Source: an uncultured Acidimicrobiales bacterium (GTDB lineage: Bacteria; Actinomycetota; Acidimicrobiia; Acidimicrobiales; SZUA-35). Taken from it: DNA of 9,609 nt. Location of the stretch: positions 1 to 9,609 of the forward strand of contig CALLIQ010000213.1 of NCBI GenBank assembly GCA_938008925.1, read 5' to 3'. Shown piece after piece: positions 6,457-9,609 of the stretch. A program made the position numbers and the translations under genes. The notes below the pieces were generated by a model, which saw nothing but the letters and a program-made list of their open reading frames with translations, did no database searches and was not told where the DNA came from. Position 1 is the first letter of the stretch; each line of letters begins with the position of its first letter.

Positions 6457-7818
6457 ATGACCTCAATCTCCGGTTCGATCGACGAGTTCCGGGCGATCGC
6501 TGACCAGCACGGTGTCCACACCGTCGAGTTGGCAGTTCCCGACACCCAAGGGCATCTGCGGGGCAAGCGCATCCCGGCGAAGCGGTTCCTCGAAGGTGGT
6601 CACGAGTCGGGGGCAAACGCCGCCGACGCGATCTTCGTGTTCGACATGCAAAACGACCTGCCGGACAACGAGTTCGTCAACATCGACACCGGCTACCTCG
6701 ACTGCCACTTCGTGCCCGACAACGCGACGGGTCGGGTGCTCACCCATCGCCCCGGCTACGCCCTGGTGTTCGCCGACACCGTCGACGAGCACGGAGCGCC
6801 TCACCCGCTCTCACCCCGGGCAGTGCTGCGTGCGCAGATCGAGCGCTGCCAGGCTGCGGGCCTCGACCCGCTCGTGGCCACCGAGATGGAGTTCTTCCTC
6901 TGCAACCAGGACTGGACGCCCGTCCAGGAGCACATCCAGTACAGCTCGCTCACGGATGGCCTCGAGTTCGAACCGGTTCTGCTCGAGATGCGCAACGCTC
7001 TGCTGGGTGCTGGCATCGACGTCGAGTCGTCGAACGCCGAGTACGGACCCGGCCAGTTCGAGATCAACGCCGGTCCGACCGATGCGCTGACCGCCGCCGA
7101 CAACGCTGCGCTGTTCAAGTCGATCGTCAAGCAGGTGGCGATGCAGCACGGCTACCGGGCGACCTTCATGCCAAAGCCCTGGGAGGAGCAGTCCGGCTCG
7201 GGCATGCACGTGCACACGAGCTTGAACGCGCCCGATGGATCCGGAACGGTGAACGCCTTTGCGGCCTGCGAGGAGGGCCAGCCGAACGACCTCATGCGTT
7301 CGTGGCTCGGCGGAATGATCGAACACGCCGAGGCGCTCACGCTGCTCGGCGCATCGACCCCGAACGGCCCGAAACGGATCCGGCCGTACACCTTCGCTCC
7401 GACCCACGTCACCTGGGGCCTCGACAACCGCACGGTGTTGGCTCGTTGCATCGCAGAAGCGAACTCGTCGGCCAACCGGGTCGAGTTCCGGTCCGCCGGC
7501 GCAGATGCGAACCCCTACCTCGTGATCGCAGGCATCTTGGCCGCTGGCGCCGACGGGCTCGAACGGAATCTCGATCCCGGGATGCTCTGCATCGGCGACA
7601 TGTACACCAACCCGGGCGATGCACCGGCGTTGCCGACCGACCTCGCGGGAGCGATCGCGGCCTATTCCGGAAGCTCGCTCGCCGGCCAGCTCGGCGACAC
7701 GTTCTCCCGGAGTTTCGTCAGCATCGCCGAGGCCGAAGTCGCCCTCGCCGCCGAGCACAACCCCGAGCCCGATGCGGTCAACGACTGGGAACGGGCTCGA
7801 TTCATCGAGCACAGCTAG
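6457..7818 (+). CDS. glutamine synthetase-like gamma-glutamylamine ligase (PuuA/GlnA3/GlnA4 type)
   Basis: This is a 453-residue protein of the glutamine synthetase fold. Metal and substrate motifs are present: ATEMEFF with Glu143/Glu145, NAEYGPGQFEI (193-203) with Glu195 and Glu202, FMPKPWEEQSGSGMHVHTSL (237-256) with His251, RPYTFAPTHVTWGLDNR (309-325), and NRVEFRSAGADANPYL (340-355). The N-terminal lobe reads VPDTQGHLRGKRIP (27-40), resembling the D-x-G-x-x-RGKR segment of PuuA-type ligases. It has no DGS segment like the one that supplies the ammonium-binding Asp in true glutamine synthetases. I infer ATP-dependent gamma-glutamylation of an amine rather than ammonium assimilation. No obvious adenylylation Tyr motif was recognised. 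It stands 59 bp after the importer, and its TAG stop merges with the ribosome binding site of the P450 gene. The amine substrate (polyamine, ethanolamine, alkylamine or other) is unknown. Confidence 0.9.
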   Translation: MTSISGSIDEFRAIADQHGVHTVELAVPDTQGHLRGKRIPAKRFLEGGHESGANAADAIFVFDMQNDLPDNEFVNIDTGYLDCHFVPDNATGRVLTHRPGYALVFADTVDEHGAPHPLSPRAVLRAQIERCQAAGLDPLVATEMEFFLCNQDWTPVQEHIQYSSLTDGLEFEPVLLEMRNALLGAGIDVESSNAEYGPGQFEINAGPTDALTAADNAALFKSIVKQVAMQHGYRATFMPKPWEEQSGSGMHVHTSLNAPDGSGTVNAFAACEEGQPNDLMRSWLGGMIEHAEALTLLGASTPNGPKRIRPYTFAPTHVTWGLDNRTVLARCIAEANSSANRVEFRSAGADANPYLVIAGILAAGADGLERNLDPGMLCIGDMYTNPGDAPALPTDLAGAIAAYSGSSLAGQLGDTFSRSFVSIAEAEVALAAEHNPEPDAVNDWERARFIEHS

Positions 7819-7821
7819 GAG
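7816..7821 (+). promoter_or_regulatory. stop codon/ribosome binding site merger (TAGGAG)
   Basis: The TAG stop of the ligase gene is part of TAGGAG, whose AGGAG serves as Shine-Dalgarno for the P450 ATG at 7828 with 6-base spacing. Terminating ribosomes are delivered to the next start, which supports co-translation of ligase and P450. Confidence 0.7.
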
Positions 7822-7827
7822 CTGATC

Positions 7828-9117
7828 ATGGTCTCGACCGAGACGGCGAGCTCACCGACACAGCCAGAAGGACCGAACGTCACCGACGCCGCGATCTATC
7901 TGGATGGCATGCCCTTCGACACCTTCGCCGCGATGCGGGCGACGCCCGGGCTGGTCTGGCATCCCTATGTGGACGGCGGGTTCTGGGCTGCGACTCGTCA
8001 CAGCGACGTGCAGCAGATCTCTCGTGATTCCGAGACCTTCAGCTCTGCGATCGGCCACACGAACCTGTGGGACCTCGAGGCCGATGCGCTCGAGGCTCGG
8101 CGCTCGTTGATCGACACCGATGCCCCCGACCACACCCGCCTCCGGCGCTTGATCGCTCGTTCGTTTACGCCGAAGAACGTGAAGCGGTGGGAAGACACGG
8201 TCAGGGCGATCACCGCCGAATTGCTCGATACCTACGTCGAGAACGGCGGGGGCGACTGGGTGGAGGAGGTGGCAGCGCCGCTGCCGATCCGCGTGATCCT
8301 CACGATGCTCGGGGTGCCGGTCGAAGACGCCGACTACCTCGTCGAGCTGTCGAACTACCTGGTCGAAGGAACGGGCGAGGAACAATCGATCCCGCCCGAC
8401 GCCTTCGGCAACACGACCGAGCTCCGACTGTTGCCCTTCAACTCGCCTGCCAGCCACGCGCTGTTCGAGTACGGCGAGGCGCTCGCGAACAAGCGGAGGG
8501 CCGAGCCTCAGGACGATCTCGTCACGATGCTCGTGCAGGCCGAGGCCGAGGACGGTGATCGCCTCACCGGCAGCGAGTACAAGAACCTGTTCCACCTGTT
8601 GGTCTTCGCCGGAAACGAGACCACGAGGACCGCGATCAGCCAGGGCGCCATCGCCCTGGCCGACAACCCCGACCAGTGGCAACGAATCGTGGAAGCCAGA
8701 GCGCAGGGCGACGACGCCTTGATGGAATCGGCGACCGAGGAGATTCTTCGCTGGTCGACACCGGTGATGCACATGCGTCGGACCACCACGTGTGAGACCG
8801 AGGTCGGCGGCACGACGCTCGCCGCAGGCGAGAAGGTCGTGATGTGGTACGGCGCCGCCAACCACGACGAGACGGTGTTCCAGGACCCGTTCCGCTTCGA
8901 CGTCGGTCGCACCGACAATCCACACTTCGCTTTCGGCGGTGGCGGTCACCACCTCTGCCTCGGCGCCTTCCTCGCTCGGCTCGAGATCGCCATCCTCCTC
9001 GAGGAGATGGCCGACCGTTCGATGACGCTCGTGCGAGCTGGCGAACCGGTCCGCACCCCCTCGAACTTCGTGCACGGCATCCTCTCGGTGCCCATGACGG
9101 TGGAGACGAGCCGATGA
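7828..9117 (+). CDS. cytochrome P450
   Basis: This is a 429-residue soluble bacterial P450 with no membrane anchor. The I-helix oxygen-binding motif is FAGNETTR (260-267), with Glu264 and Thr265. The K-helix E-x-x-R is Glu305-Ile-Leu-Arg308. The heme-binding loop is FAFGGGGHHLCLGAFLAR (367-384), with Cys377 as the thiolate ligand. The loop spacing, one residue longer than the textbook FxxGxHxC counted from the FG phenylalanine, matches my recollection of the CYP124/125/126/142 type. It also has the usual DTDAPDHTRLRRL (96-108) C-helix region. It needs electrons from a ferredoxin, supplied by the next gene, which overlaps it by ATGA. Its position between a gamma-glutamyl ligase and an aldehyde dehydrogenase suggests oxidation of the ligase product, at carbon or by N-dealkylation. 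The family resemblance also leaves room for a lipid-like substrate unrelated to the ligase. Confidence 0.95.
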   Translation: MVSTETASSPTQPEGPNVTDAAIYLDGMPFDTFAAMRATPGLVWHPYVDGGFWAATRHSDVQQISRDSETFSSAIGHTNLWDLEADALEARRSLIDTDAPDHTRLRRLIARSFTPKNVKRWEDTVRAITAELLDTYVENGGGDWVEEVAAPLPIRVILTMLGVPVEDADYLVELSNYLVEGTGEEQSIPPDAFGNTTELRLLPFNSPASHALFEYGEALANKRRAEPQDDLVTMLVQAEAEDGDRLTGSEYKNLFHLLVFAGNETTRTAISQGAIALADNPDQWQRIVEARAQGDDALMESATEEILRWSTPVMHMRRTTTCETEVGGTTLAAGEKVVMWYGAANHDETVFQDPFRFDVGRTDNPHFAFGGGGHHLCLGAFLARLEIAILLEEMADRSMTLVRAGEPVRTPSNFVHGILSVPMTVETSR

Positions 9118-9365
9118 GCGAGTCAAACGAAGCGGATCTCGTGCAGATGGTGGTCGATGAGGACACCTGTATCGGCGGCGGCGTGTGCGAGATGCTCGAG
9201 GCCGAGACGTTCCTCCTCGACGACGACACCGTGATCGCCACGGTCATCGGTACCGGTCGGCTGCCCCTGGCCCGAGCCGAGATCCTGGTGGACCGGTGTC
9301 CGGGTCGAGCGATCTCGTTCACCGACATCGAGCCCGCCGGCGAGGGTGTGGGGGAGTCGAAGTGA
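9114..9365 (+). CDS. P450-associated [3Fe-4S]-type ferredoxin
   Basis: This small acidic protein of 83 residues carries three cysteines in the single-cluster pattern C-x5-C...CP: Cys19 and Cys25 in TCIGGGVCEM, and Cys62 in DRCPGRAISF. Where a [4Fe-4S] ferredoxin has an extra Cys (third position after the first Cys) there is Gly22, which points to a [3Fe-4S] cluster. It would pass electrons to the adjacent P450. The ATG at 9114 overlaps the P450 stop (ATGA) and has GGAG at 9102-9105. The open frame continues upstream into the P450 gene, but that part is shadow. The gene ends in a GTGA overlap with the aldehyde dehydrogenase start. No ferredoxin reductase is visible in the window. It may lie beyond the right edge or elsewhere. 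Confidence 0.93.
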   Translation: MSESNEADLVQMVVDEDTCIGGGVCEMLEAETFLLDDDTVIATVIGTGRLPLARAEILVDRCPGRAISFTDIEPAGEGVGESK

Positions 9366-9609
9366 GCACCACCTACGACAACTGGATCGACGGTGCCTTC
9401 GTCGCTCCCGCTCGCCGGATGCCGACGAGCAATCCGTTCACCGGTGAGATCTGGGCCGAGGTCGCCGACGATCCAGCCGCGGTCGATCTCGCAGTGGATG
9501 CCGCCCGTGCCGCGTTCGATCACGGCCCGTGGTCGTCGATGCCGGGGCGTGAGCGGGCCCGTCTCATGCGAGCGCTCGGCGAACGCCTCACCGCTGCCGC
9601 CGCCGACCT
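9362..9609 (+). CDS. aldehyde dehydrogenase family protein, N-terminal part, cut by window edge
   Basis: The frame starts at GTG 9362, overlaps the ferredoxin TGA as GTGA, and has GGGGAG (9351-9356) just upstream. It gives 82 open residues to the right edge: MSTTYDNWIDGAFVAP, then TSNPFTGEIWAEV (22-34), then an AVDAARAAFDHGPWSSM segment (44-60), then RERARLMRALGERL (63-76). This is the standard NAD(P)-dependent aldehyde dehydrogenase N-terminus: the NPxTGE motif followed by the first cofactor-domain helices. The catalytic Cys and Glu lie beyond the window, so activity cannot be confirmed. PuuC in the Puu pathway belongs to this superfamily and oxidises gamma-glutamyl-aminobutyraldehyde; a similar step is inferred here from the context. 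Confidence 0.88.
   Translation, partial: MSTTYDNWIDGAFVAPARRMPTSNPFTGEIWAEVADDPAAVDLAVDAARAAFDHGPWSSMPGRERARLMRALGERLTAAAAD

Noticed and set aside
8844..9113. Upstream start (ATG 8844) that would give a 173-residue ferredoxin
   Set aside because: The added 90 residues are an out-of-frame reading of the P450 heme-binding region and are Arg-rich without structure. P450-linked ferredoxins are about 60-85 residues.
6811..9523. Minus-strand open frames opposite the ligase, P450 and ferredoxin genes (6811-7812, 7852-9126, 8636-9523)
   Set aside because: The plus strand carries complete motif sets for all of these genes, and no domain or ribosome binding site supports the reverse frames.

Overview
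The window is GC-rich, gene-dense DNA with GTG starts, 4-base stop/start overlaps and a Gly/Asp/Ser-rich lipoprotein linker. This suggests a high-GC actinobacterium (Actinomycetota). Acidimicrobiia is possible, but that is an inference from style only; no rRNA or marker gene is present. No tRNA, rRNA, CRISPR array, insertion sequence or phage gene was seen.

Layout. Bases 1-1473 carry two overlapping minus-strand genes for class I glutamine amidotransferase-fold hydrolases. The distal one is a PuuD-like gamma-glutamyl-GABA hydrolase type that runs off the left edge. An 87-bp divergent intergenic region (1474-1560) holds a candidate plus-strand promoter with a 20-bp imperfect palindrome inside it. 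Bases 1561-6397 encode a complete branched-chain amino acid/amide-type (HAAT) ABC importer: a lipoprotein binding protein, a LivF ATPase, a LivH permease, and a LivM permease fused to a LivG ATPase. After a 59-bp gap come a PuuA/GlnA4-type glutamine synthetase-like ligase (6457-7818), a cytochrome P450 (7828-9117), a [3Fe-4S]-type ferredoxin (9114-9365) and the N-terminus of an aldehyde dehydrogenase (9362 to the right edge). The last four are nearly contiguous or overlapping.

How the genes may work together (inference). The importer takes up a nitrogenous compound, possibly an amine, amide or amino-acid-like molecule. The ligase gamma-glutamylates it. The P450/ferredoxin pair oxidises the protected intermediate, the aldehyde dehydrogenase makes the acid, and one or both amidotransferase-fold hydrolases release glutamate and the product. 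This follows the logic of the E. coli Puu putrescine pathway, but with a P450 where Puu has the flavin oxidase PuuB. The substrate cannot be read from the sequence. No ferredoxin reductase and no transcriptional regulator is present in the window.
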